DNA of 6,170 bases from an uncultured Clostridia bacterium (GTDB lineage Bacteria > Bacillota > Clostridia > Christensenellales > Borkfalkiaceae). The position numbers were made by a program, and so were the translations under genes. The notes beneath the pieces were generated by a model. That model saw only the letters and a program-made list of their open reading frames with translations. It ran no database searches and was not told where the DNA came from. Where the stretch lies: NCBI GenBank assembly GCA_947629725.1, contig CANREU010000099.1:1-6170 (forward strand), read 5' to 3'. This document shows positions 1-5,671 of the stretch, in pieces; the stretch's first letter is position 1, and every line of letters begins with the position of its first letter.

Positions 1-1849
1 GGTCGCCCATGATGTCGCCGACGTACTGTTCGGGCACGGTGATCTCCATCGAGCAGATGGGCTCGAGGAGGATGGGTTTCGCGCGGCGGATGCCGTCGTC
101 GTAGGCGAGTTTTGCCGCGGAGACGAACGCGATCTCCTTACTGTCGACGGGGTGATACTTGCCGTCGTAGAGGGTGGCCTTCAGGTTGACCATCGGATAG
201 CCCGCGAGCACGCCCTTCTGGATGGCCTCGCGCAGGCCTTTTTCGACGGCGGGGATGAACTGCTTGGGCACCGTGCCGCCGACGACCGCGTCGACGAACT
301 CAAACACGCCGTCCGCCGCGCCCGGCTCGAAGCGGATCTCGACGACGCCGAACTGTCCCGCGCCGCCCGTCTGCTTTTTGTGCTTGCCTTCCGCCTCCGC
401 CTTCGAGAGGATGGATTCGCGGTAGGCGACGGCGGGGGTGGAGAACTCCGCGTCCGCGCCGAACTTCGCCTTCAGCTTTCTCTTGATGATCTCGAGCTGG
501 ACTTCGCCCTGCCCGCAGACGAGGGTCTCGCCCGTCTCGGTGTTCTTTCTCACGCAGAAGCCGCGGTCCTCTTCGGCGAGACGGTTGAGCCCGCCGAACA
601 CCTTGTCTTCCGTGCCGCGCACGGTGGCGGAGACTGCCATCGCGAGGGCGGGTTCGGGGAAGTCGATGTCCTCGAACTTCACGGGGGAAGCGGGGTCGCA
701 TAGGGTGTCGCCCGTGCCCGTGTTCGCGAGCTTGTTCACCGCGCCGATGTCGCCCGCGGTGAGTTCGGTGACGGGGGTCTGCTTCTTGCCGCAGAGGAGA
801 TACACCGTGTTGATGCGCTCCTCGGTGTTGGTGTTGGGGTTGAGTACGGTCATGCCCGGGCGGAGGACGCCGCGGCACACGCGGAGGTAGTTGAGTTTGC
901 CCACGAAGGGGTCGACCGCGGTCTTGAATACCTGCGCCGCGAAGGGGGCATTTTCGTCGCACGCGACGCTGACGGGGGAGTCGGTCTTGAGGTCGGTCGC
1001 GGGGAGACCCTTGCGCTCGGCCGCCTGCGGGAGGTATTCGACGAGCGCATTCATGAGGTTGATGACCCCCTTATTGAGGAGGGCGCTGCCCGCGAGCACG
1101 GGGATGAGGCTGTTGGAGTGGATCCCTTTGCGCACGCCGAGCGCGATCTCTTCGGGGGTGAGGGAACCTTCCTCGAAGTATTTGTCGAGGAGGGCCTCGT
1201 CGTTCTCCGCCGCGCTCTCCTGCAGCACGCCGAACATCTCCTCGAGCTCGGAAGCGTATTCCGCGGGGACGGGGATCTTCTCCACGCCGTTCGCCCCGAA
1301 CTTATAGGCCTCGCCCGTGACGACGTCGATATAGCCCGTCATCTTGTTCCCCTCCATGATGGGGATCTGGGTGGGGGCGATCTTTCCTTTATATTGTTCC
1401 TGCAGGGCGCGCACCGTGCCGGGATAGTCGGCGTTCTCCTTGTCCATGCCGTTCACGAACACGATGAGCGGTTTTTTCAGTTTGAGGCACTGCCCGATCG
1501 CCTTCTCGGTGCCGACCGAGACGGAGCCGTTTGCCCCCGTCACGACGAGGGCCGCCCCGCAGGCGCGCATGGCGGAACAGAACTCGCCCTCGAAGTCGTA
1601 GAAGCCGGGCACGTCGATGAGGTTGAGTTTCACGTCCTTCCACGTCGCATAGGCGACGGAGAGGGAGATGGAGATCTTGCGGGCGATCTCCTGCTCGTCG
1701 AAGTCGGAGACGGTGGTGCCGTTCTCCGTCTTGCCCATGCGCTCGATGGCGCCTGCATTGTACAGCATCGCCTCGAAGAGGGTCGTCTTGCCCTCGCCGC
1801 CATGTCCGACGACGGCGATGTTGCGGATGTTGGTTGCGGAAATGCTCAT
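1..1849 (-). CDS. fusA: Elongation factor G-like translational GTPase, C-terminus cut by window edge
   Basis: The open frame from the ATG at 1849 runs without a stop to base 1, giving 616 residues; EF-G proteins are about 690, so roughly 75 C-terminal residues (most of domain V) are missing. The product is a cytosolic ribosomal translocase of the EF-G family. Visible motifs are the P-loop GHGGEGKT (15-22), a switch I segment ARKISIS (56-62), G3 DVPGF (79-83), G4 NGMD (133-136), G5 GSA (254-256), the domain IV start HKKQTGGAGQFG (490-501) and the domain IV tip YHPVDSKE with His566. The GHGG P-loop, the GTTV segment and Ser in place of the switch I Thr match the EF-G-like paralogue group (EF-G-2/FusA2 type) better than housekeeping EF-G. 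G3 lacks the catalytic His (Phe83) and G4 lacks the Lys of NKxD (Gly134). The start is set by an AAGGGGA ribosome site at 1857-1863. The family call is secure; its exact role as a paralogue is inferred. Confidence 0.93.
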   Translation of the reverse strand, partial: MSISATNIRNIAVVGHGGEGKTTLFEAMLYNAGAIERMGKTENGTTVSDFDEQEIARKISISLSVAYATWKDVKLNLIDVPGFYDFEGEFCSAMRACGAALVVTGANGSVSVGTEKAIGQCLKLKKPLIVFVNGMDKENADYPGTVRALQEQYKGKIAPTQIPIMEGNKMTGYIDVVTGEAYKFGANGVEKIPVPAEYASELEEMFGVLQESAAENDEALLDKYFEEGSLTPEEIALGVRKGIHSNSLIPVLAGSALLNKGVINLMNALVEYLPQAAERKGLPATDLKTDSPVSVACDENAPFAAQVFKTAVDPFVGKLNYLRVCRGVLRPGMTVLNPNTNTEERINTVYLLCGKKQTPVTELTAGDIGAVNKLANTGTGDTLCDPASPVKFEDIDFPEPALAMAVSATVRGTEDKVFGGLNRLAEEDRGFCVRKNTETGETLVCGQGEVQLEIIKRKLKAKFGADAEFSTPAVAYRESILSKAEAEGKHKKQTGGAGQFGVVEIRFEPGAADGVFEFVDAVVGGTVPKQFIPAVEKGLREAIQKGVLAGYPMVNLKATLYDGKYHPVDSKEIAFVSAAKLAYDDGIRRAKPILLEPICSMEITVPEQYVGDIMGD

Positions 1850-1868
1850 AAAAAATCCCCTTTGTTAC

Positions 1869-1893
1869 GGCTCCGCGCCGTCCGCGCGAAGCC
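1869..1893 (-). promoter_or_regulatory. GC-rich hairpin in the EF-G-like mRNA leader
   Basis: Bases 1869-1878 and 1884-1893 can form a 10-pair stem. One position is a U-G wobble when read as minus-strand RNA, but a C-A mismatch when read as plus-strand RNA, so the structure fits the EF-G-like leader. It ends about six bases before the ribosome binding site. It has no run of U after it and is not a terminator. It may affect translation or mRNA stability; nothing in the sequence names a ligand or protein partner. Confidence 0.45.
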
Positions 1894-1903
1894 TTTTTTA
1901 TCC

Positions 1904-1931
1904 ATTATACCGCAAAACGGGAAAAAATCAA
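1904..1931 (-). promoter_or_regulatory. Sigma-A-type promoter of the EF-G-like gene
   Basis: On the minus strand a TTGATT -35 box (1926-1931) and a perfect TATAAT -10 box (1904-1909) are 16 bases apart. Transcription would begin near 1897 and give a leader of about 50 bases before the ATG at 1849. The position and the lack of any other gene on this strand up to 4912 make it the promoter of the EF-G-like gene. Confidence 0.8.
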
Positions 1932-2037
1932 GGGGGAAATGAAAAATATTTGCCCAAACTCCGCACAAAAAGTAAAATCTCTTCACGCCCTCCGCCGATC
2001 TCCCGTCCGAAAATTTTTGCGAATTTCAAAAAAAGGG

Positions 2038-2066
2038 TTGATTTTCTCTCCGCGGAGGCGTATAAT
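2038..2066 (+). promoter_or_regulatory. Sigma-A-type promoter of the membrane protein gene
   Basis: TTGATT (2038-2043) and a perfect TATAAT (2061-2066) are 17 bases apart. An A/T-rich stretch at about 2010-2036 lies just upstream and could act as an UP element. Transcription should start near 2073, about 19 bases before the chosen ATG, with the GGAGG ribosome site (2079-2083) in between. This promoter rules out the longer frame that opens at 1939. Confidence 0.85.
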
Positions 2067-2091
2067 AAAACCGTTTACGGAGGATATGACT

Positions 2092-2745
2092 ATGGAATGG
2101 TTAAACGACGGAGTCGGTCTCATCGTGCTCATCTCCGCCATCGTGATCGTGCTCTTGCTCGCGCTCGCGATCGGCATCGTGCTCAATCTTCGCAGCCGCA
2201 TCGCGGTGCAGCGGCTCTCCTTCTTGGGGCTCTACGGCGCCGATCTGGAGACCCATGTCTGCTATGCGGACCTCACCGTCGGCAACCGCTCCCTCAACGA
2301 CGTCGGCATCTCCGAGATCGGCATCCGCAACGGGAAGGTGAGTTTCAACCTCACGGGGCTCTATAAGCAGAAGGAGAACCTCGGCGACGACGCGCGCATC
2401 GTCATCGAACAGCGCGGCGCCCTCCGCCTCCGCCTGAGCGCAGAGGAGCTCTCTCGCGTTCTCATGGAGGACAAGAACGGCAAGAAGACCCTCAAAAAGC
2501 TCCGCCTCTACGCCGTGGACCTCACGGGCAACTGCTTCCGCGGCACCGTGAAAGAGGTGCGCCGCCTCCTTGCCGACCTCATGGCGGGCAAGATCGACGA
2601 AAACGGCGTGCCCGTGGCCGAAACGCCCGTCGCGGAGCCCTTCGCCGCAAAGGACGGCGAGACGCCCGCCGCAAAGGACGCCGCGCCCGCAGAAGTTCCT
2701 GCGGAAACTGCGGAAGAGGGTGTGCATTCCGAGCCCGTCGCATAG
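2092..2745 (+). CDS. Single-pass membrane protein of unknown function
   Basis: This gene encodes 217 residues. I chose the ATG at 2092 because GGAGG ends eight bases before it; an ATG at 2086 is only two bases from that site. Residues 9-32 form one very hydrophobic membrane segment, followed by an Arg-rich stretch (LRSR, 33-36). Acidic residues before the segment and basic ones after it suggest the C-terminal part lies in the cytoplasm. Residues about 40-160 look like a beta-rich domain with the pattern of small Ig-like or beta-sandwich domains (a strand containing LTVGNRS, and a later one, VDLTGNCFRGTV, before a short helix); this fold is a guess. Residues 170-217 are a low-complexity Ala/Pro/Glu tail in which AAKD occurs twice. 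I do not recognise a named family. It probably shares a transcript with the peptidase gene downstream. Confidence 0.75.
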   Translation: MEWLNDGVGLIVLISAIVIVLLLALAIGIVLNLRSRIAVQRLSFLGLYGADLETHVCYADLTVGNRSLNDVGISEIGIRNGKVSFNLTGLYKQKENLGDDARIVIEQRGALRLRLSAEELSRVLMEDKNGKKTLKKLRLYAVDLTGNCFRGTVKEVRRLLADLMAGKIDENGVPVAETPVAEPFAAKDGETPAAKDAAPAEVPAETAEEGVHSEPVA

Positions 2746-2774
2746 GCATAGCGGCGCTTTCCCAAACATAAACT

Positions 2775-2807
2775 AACCTGTCGGCAGACCTGCCGGGAGG
2801 TTTTTTT
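2775..2807 (+). terminator. Terminator-like hairpin that covers the peptidase ribosome binding site
   Basis: Bases 2775-2786 and 2791-2802 form a 12-position stem with one G-G mismatch and one G-U pair, closed by a four-base loop and followed by seven T (2801-2807). That is the form of an intrinsic terminator for the membrane protein gene, whose stop is 30 bases upstream. The 3' arm also contains GGGAGG (2795-2800), the only ribosome binding site for the ATG at 2808. The same element could therefore stop transcription and hide the ribosome site in transcripts that read through. Confidence 0.65.
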
Positions 2808-4247
2808 ATGCGCAAGATCATGGCGTTCCTGCTCCCCGCGCTGCTCTTTGCGGCGGCGTTCCCGCTCTCCTCCTGCGCCCGCCCGAAGGCGCGCCCCCGC
2901 ATCTCCTATGCGATCGAGGCGGAGTATTTCCCCGAGACGCGCACGGCGGCGGGGGAGTGCCGCGTCACCTTCCGCAACGACGGCGGCGACGCCCTCTCCG
3001 TCCTTCCCTTCCTCCTCCCCGCGAACATCCTGCGGGAGGGAAATTCCGCCGTGCCCGCCCCTTACGCGCCCGCGGCGTATTATAAAGGAAAGAATTACGG
3101 CGGGATCACCGTCCTCTCCGCGGAGGGAGCGGAGAGCTTTTCCGTGAACGCGGAGGGGAGCGTGCTCTCTGCCGCCCTGAAGGAGGAGCTCTTCCCGGGG
3201 GAGACGGCGGAGATCGTCTTCCGCTTCGAGACCTGTCTTCCCGAGATCAACTACCGCTTCGGCGTGGGGGAGAGGGCGGTCAACCTCGCGGGTTTCTACC
3301 CTGTGCTCTGCCCCTTCCGCGACGGGGAGTTCCTCCTCTGCTCCTTTGCGGAGAACGGCGATCCCTATGCCGCGGAGTGCGCCGACTGCACGCTCGCCCT
3401 CACCCTTCCCTTGAGTTACGGCGCGGCGTTCGGCGGACGGGCGGAGGAGAGCGTTTCGGAGGGGAAGAGAACGTTCCGCGTCACCCTTCCCTCCGCGCGC
3501 GACATTGCCGCCGTCCTCGGGGAGGGGATGCTGAAAAAGGAGGCGAAGGCGGGGGACGTCACCGTCGAATATTGCTATTTCGACGACCCGTCCCCCGAAA
3601 AAACGCTTGCCGCCGCAACGGAGAGCCTCGCTTGGTTCGGCGAAACATTCGGCAGCTACGGGCGGGAAAAGTATTGCGTCGCCGAGACCGACCTTCCCTA
3701 CGGCGGGGCGGAGTTCACCGCCCTCTCCATGATCTCCCGCTCCCTCCGCGCGGAGGATCGGGCGGAAGTTGTCGTCCATGAGACGGCGCACCAATGGTGG
3801 TATGCGAAGGTGGGCAGCGACCAGTTCAACGAGGCTTGGCAGGACGAGGGGCTCGCCGAGTTTTCGGCGGCGTGCTTCTTCGGCGCCCATCCCGCCTACG
3901 GCATCGGCTACCGCAGCACCGTGGAGGCGTGCGAGAACGCCTGCCGCGCCTATTTTACGGTTTCGGGCGGGCTCGGCGCGGAGGACAGACGCATGAGCCG
4001 ACCCCTCACCGAGTTCTCGGGGCCCTACGAATACCGCAGTCTGGTCTACGACGAGGGGGTCGTCCTGTTCGACAGGGTCCTCCTCGTCGCGGGGGAGAAG
4101 AAGTTCTACCGCGCCCTGCGGAACTATTGCAACGGGTACGGCGGGAGGATCGCCTCTCCCGCGGAGCTCTCCGCCTGTTTCCGCCGTGCGGGCGCGAATG
4201 TCGAGGGGCTCTTCGAATCCTTTTTGACGGGGAAGTGCGTCGTCTGA
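2808..4247 (+). CDS. M1 family (gluzincin) zinc metallopeptidase, predicted lipoprotein
   Basis: The product has 479 residues. Residues 1-22 are a signal peptide ending in the lipobox LSSC, so Cys23 would be lipid-modified and the enzyme anchored on the outer face of the membrane. Residues about 30-250 are a beta-rich N-terminal domain like that of M1 aminopeptidases. The catalytic domain has HETAH (324-328) followed by QWW, then the third zinc ligand Glu347 in DEGLAEF, giving HExxH-x18-E. The exopeptidase motif GAMEN appears as GGAEF (299-303), with Glu302 kept. VYDEG carries the expected catalytic Tyr414. All zinc and catalytic residues are present, so it should cleave peptides, probably from the N-terminus, but the substrate is unknown. 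It is much shorter than E. coli PepN and lacks its large C-terminal helical domain. The ATG follows GGGAGG by seven bases. No promoter of its own is visible. Confidence 0.92.
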   Translation: MRKIMAFLLPALLFAAAFPLSSCARPKARPRISYAIEAEYFPETRTAAGECRVTFRNDGGDALSVLPFLLPANILREGNSAVPAPYAPAAYYKGKNYGGITVLSAEGAESFSVNAEGSVLSAALKEELFPGETAEIVFRFETCLPEINYRFGVGERAVNLAGFYPVLCPFRDGEFLLCSFAENGDPYAAECADCTLALTLPLSYGAAFGGRAEESVSEGKRTFRVTLPSARDIAAVLGEGMLKKEAKAGDVTVEYCYFDDPSPEKTLAAATESLAWFGETFGSYGREKYCVAETDLPYGGAEFTALSMISRSLRAEDRAEVVVHETAHQWWYAKVGSDQFNEAWQDEGLAEFSAACFFGAHPAYGIGYRSTVEACENACRAYFTVSGGLGAEDRRMSRPLTEFSGPYEYRSLVYDEGVVLFDRVLLVAGEKKFYRALRNYCNGYGGRIASPAELSACFRRAGANVEGLFESFLTGKCVV

Positions 4248-4262
4248 ATCTTCAAAAAAGAG

Positions 4263-4291
4263 TTGCACGGCGCCGCAAAACGCGGTATAAT
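4263..4291 (+). promoter_or_regulatory. Sigma-A-type promoter of the zinc ribbon gene
   Basis: TTGCAC (4263-4268) and a perfect TATAAT (4286-4291) are 17 bases apart and start 16 bases after the peptidase stop. Transcription should begin near 4298, so an ATG at 4303 would have almost no leader and no ribosome site. GGAGG at 4309-4313 serves the ATG at 4321. Confidence 0.85.
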
Positions 4292-4320
4292 AGGGGAAGA
4301 AAATGTGCGGAGGTGCAAAC

Positions 4321-4518
4321 ATGCCCCTGTTGCAATACCGCTGCCCCGCCTGCGGGAAGGCGTTTGAAGAGCTCGTGAAGAACCACGGCGACAAAGTGCT
4401 CTGCCCAGCCTGCGGGGCGGAGGCGGAAAGGAGCTGGTCGGGGTGCATGTACTCCTCGACGGGCAAGCCCCCGAAAAAGTGCTCGGGCAAGTGCAGCGAG
4501 TGTTCGGGATGCCATTGA
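4321..4518 (+). CDS. FmdB-type zinc ribbon protein
   Basis: This small protein has 65 residues. The ATG at 4321 lies seven bases after GGAGG; the in-frame ATG at 4303 lies upstream of that ribosome site and is rejected. The N-terminus (MPLLQYRCPACGKAFEEL) and a second CPAC give two CxxC knuckles, Cys8/Cys11 and Cys28/Cys31, which should bind one zinc ion. This is the plan of the FmdB/CxxC_CxxC_SSSS regulatory zinc ribbon family. The family was named from a formamidase gene cluster, but its biochemical role is mostly unknown, and nothing here links it to formamide. The C-terminal tail adds Cys42, Cys54, Cys58, Cys61, Cys64 and a final His, a Cys-rich tail often seen in this family that could bind another metal. 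It is expressed from its own promoter. The family assignment is firm; the function is not. Confidence 0.87.
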   Translation: MPLLQYRCPACGKAFEELVKNHGDKVLCPACGAEAERSWSGCMYSSTGKPPKKCSGKCSECSGCH

Positions 4519-4520
4519 AA

Positions 4521-4625
4521 GAGCACCCCACCGACTCAGAGAAAGCCCTACCCTTCCACCGGAAGGGCCCGTATTCTTGCCTCCCCCCTTATACTTGAGG
4601 GGGGAGGGGAGGGTGAGGGGTGTTC
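4521..4625. repeat. Nested palindromic intergenic element
   Basis: Just after the zinc ribbon stop there is a 105-base stretch with imperfect inverted ends (4521-4529 against 4617-4625, 8 of 9 matching). It contains two perfect hairpins: 4551-4557 with 4561-4567 (7 pairs, 3-base loop), and 4580-4588 with 4599-4607 (9 pairs, 10-base loop). The first could help end the zinc ribbon transcript, although no clear U run follows. The arrangement resembles a REP- or MITE-like non-coding element. No transposase is present and no target duplication is evident. Confidence 0.5.
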
Positions 4626-4668
4626 ACGGTTTACTGCGACCTCGTTATCCCGACCCGCTATAAAACAC

Positions 4669-4696
4669 GTCACCCTGAGCGAAGTCGAAGGGTGAC
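4669..4696 (+). repeat. 28-base palindromic repeat, copy 1
   Basis: An 8-pair perfect stem (4669-4676 with 4689-4696) encloses the 12-base core GAGCGAAGTCGA. From memory, sequences with this core and variable stems are dispersed in many unrelated bacterial genomes. It is the inverted partner of the copy at 4711-4738. No coding frame crosses it. Confidence 0.75.
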
Positions 4697-4710
4697 CTTA
4701 TTATAATATG

Positions 4711-4738
4711 GTCATGTTTCGACTACGCTCAACATGAC
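4711..4738 (-). repeat. 28-base palindromic repeat, copy 2 (inverted)
   Basis: An 8-pair perfect stem (4711-4718 with 4731-4738) encloses TCGACTACGCTC, the reverse complement of the copy 1 core at 11 of 12 positions. Read in the same direction, the two copies agree at 21 of 28 positions. Six of the seven differences are three paired changes in the stem, which keep both hairpins perfect. Fourteen A/T-rich bases separate the copies. Confidence 0.75.
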
Positions 4739-4772
4739 GTATTTATGGGGCGCTCAACAATGACGTATTTAT
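4726..4772. repeat. Short direct repeat, partial duplication of repeat copy 2
   Basis: The right half of copy 2 plus its flank (4726-4746, starting CGCTCAACA and ending GTATTTAT) recurs at 4751-4772 with one added A. The units are four bases apart, so this looks like a local tandem duplication of half a palindrome. Confidence 0.7.
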
Positions 4773-4833
4773 ACGGCGTGCGAAAGCCCCCTCCGAGGGC
4801 CTTCCATATGGCTTTCGGGAAAAGGCGCCGTAT
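4771..4833. repeat. Long imperfect hairpin with two perfect stem blocks
   Basis: ATACGGCG (4771-4778) pairs with 4826-4833, and CGAAAGCC (4781-4788) pairs with 4810-4817; both blocks match perfectly. A small CCCT/AGGG hairpin sits at the tip. The outer 3' arm shares bases 4826-4828 with the next hairpin (4820-4848), so the two structures exclude each other. It lies within the repeat cluster and looks like another palindromic element. Confidence 0.55.
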
Positions 4834-4848
4834 GATGTTGCGCCTTTT
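4820..4848 (-). terminator. Likely bidirectional intrinsic terminator after the acetyltransferase gene
   Basis: AAAAGGCGC (4820-4828) and GCGCCTTTT (4840-4848) form a perfect 9-pair stem with an 11-base loop, ending in TTTT on either strand. It lies about 64 bases beyond the stop of the minus-strand acetyltransferase gene, in the right place to end that transcript. The T run is short, so efficiency is uncertain. Confidence 0.5.
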
Positions 4849-4911
4849 ACCGTAATGAGGGGGGTAGGGGGGTGGGGCGGCGAAAAGCGCGTATCCCCGT
4901 CCTGTAAAAAT

Positions 4912-5484
4912 TCACAGCCTTCCGCTACGAAAATAGTCCTCCCGCAAAATGCCGCGCTCCACAAGGTCCACGCGTTCGCCCGTAGAGGGGAGGCGGAAAA
5001 ACGCCCTCCGTACCCCTTCGCGCACGAGCCCGCACTTTTCCATCACGCGGGAGGAGCCGATATTCTCCGCGGCATGCGCGCCGTCGATCCGATAAAACCC
5101 CGCTTCCTCAAAGCAGTAGCGCAGCACTTCGGAGAGCGCCTCGGTCATAAGCCCCCGTCCCCACCACGCTTTGCCCATGCAGTAGCCGATCTCCCCGCGC
5201 TCCTGATATTCGTCCGCGCGCAAAACGGCAATGTCCCCGATGAGAACGTCCCCGTCCCGCAAAACGATCGCCCAATGATAGGTGGAGGGCGCCTTGCTCT
5301 CTCTTTCCCAGATTTTGAGAAGGGCGTGCGTGAACGCAACGTCTCCGTGCGGGGTCCACGTCAGATACTTCGTGACTTCGGGGTCGCCCATCCAATGCGC
5401 GAAGGCTTCCTCCGCGTCGTCCGCTCCCCACGGGCGGAGGAGGAGCCGTTCCGTCTGTAAGATCTTCGTCCCTTTGTGCTCCAC
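4912..5484 (-). CDS. GNAT family N-acetyltransferase, RimJ/RimL type
   Basis: The product has 190 residues and starts at a GTG (5482-5484), seven bases after a GGAG ribosome site. It should transfer an acetyl group from acetyl-CoA to an amine in the cytosol. The N-terminal TERLLLRP (11-18) is typical of the Acetyltransf_3 (RimJ/RimL) branch. The acetyl-CoA loop is KAWWGRGLMTEAL (105-117), a common variant of the Q/RxxGxG/A motif with the key glycines Gly109 and Gly111. Residues 138-157, with N141, S144 and RVMEKCGL, match the conserved C-terminal motif B region. The length is normal and the gene looks intact. Relatives acetylate ribosomal protein N-termini, antibiotics or small metabolites, and the substrate cannot be read from the sequence. 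The gene is monocistronic, with its own promoter upstream and a likely terminator downstream. It faces away from the 23S rRNA gene. Confidence 0.9.
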   Translation of the reverse strand: MEHKGTKILQTERLLLRPWGADDAEEAFAHWMGDPEVTKYLTWTPHGDVAFTHALLKIWERESKAPSTYHWAIVLRDGDVLIGDIAVLRADEYQERGEIGYCMGKAWWGRGLMTEALSEVLRYCFEEAGFYRIDGAHAAENIGSSRVMEKCGLVREGVRRAFFRLPSTGERVDLVERGILREDYFRSGRL

Positions 5485-5535
5485 GGATATTCTCCTTTTT
5501 TAAGGTTACGGGCTGCGCCGCCCCGATTTTCTCCG

Positions 5536-5565
5536 ATTATACCACACGCGCGGCGCATAAAGCAA
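5536..5565 (-). promoter_or_regulatory. Sigma-A-type promoter of the acetyltransferase gene
   Basis: On the minus strand TTGCTT (5560-5565) and a perfect TATAAT (5536-5541) are 18 bases apart. Transcription would start near 5529, giving a leader of about 45 bases that holds a small GGGC/GCCC hairpin and then the AAAAAAGGAG ribosome site. Confidence 0.8.
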
Positions 5566-5594
5566 GCTGCGGCGCCTTCCCCCCGCAACTTTCC

Positions 5595-5636
5595 GCGATT
5601 TTCCCGAAAAAAGTCTGAAATAACTTTCAAAATCGC
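5595..5636. promoter_or_regulatory. Nested inverted repeat abutting the rRNA promoter
   Basis: GCGATTTT (5595-5602) is perfectly repeated in inverted form as AAAATCGC (5629-5636), whose last base touches the -35 box at 5637. Inside lies a second pair, AAAGT and ACTTT, around an 8-base centre. The interval is A/T-rich, as expected of an UP element. It could be a regulator binding site or chance in an A/T-rich stretch. Confidence 0.4.
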
Positions 5637-5665
5637 TTGACGAAACAAAATGCAAGTGTTATGAT
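5637..5665 (+). promoter_or_regulatory. rRNA-type promoter in front of the 23S gene
   Basis: TTGACG (5637-5642) and TATGAT (5660-5665) are 17 bases apart, with A/T-rich DNA directly upstream. Its -35 box is the closest to TTGACA of the five promoters in the window. Transcription should start near 5672 and give a leader of about 280 bases before the mature 23S 5' end. No protein-coding gene lies between it and the rRNA. Confidence 0.75.
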
Positions 5666-5671
5666 ATGTAA

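Noticed and set aside
1118..1942. A 274-residue plus-strand frame over the EF-G-like gene
   Set aside because: It is the antisense shadow of the GTPase, whose domain motifs run through the whole region. Its translation is biased and recognisably nothing.
1939..2091. An N-terminal extension of the membrane protein to an ATG at 1939
   Set aside because: The promoter of the gene (2038-2066) lies inside this stretch, so it would not be in the mRNA. A good ribosome site fits the ATG at 2092 instead.
2508..4526. A 672-residue open frame on the minus strand, the longest complete one in the window
   Set aside because: It lies antisense to three well-supported plus-strand genes, crosses the zinc ribbon promoter and has a low-complexity Arg/Gly/Glu-rich translation. 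Long antisense frames are expected when genes use mostly G or C at third positions.
4669..4772. A CRISPR array
   Set aside because: There are only two full copies, in opposite orientations, with a 14-base spacer and no cas genes. They are palindromic intergenic repeats.
4855..5460. A 201-residue plus-strand frame
   Set aside because: It is antisense to the GNAT gene, which has clear family motifs, a ribosome site and a promoter.
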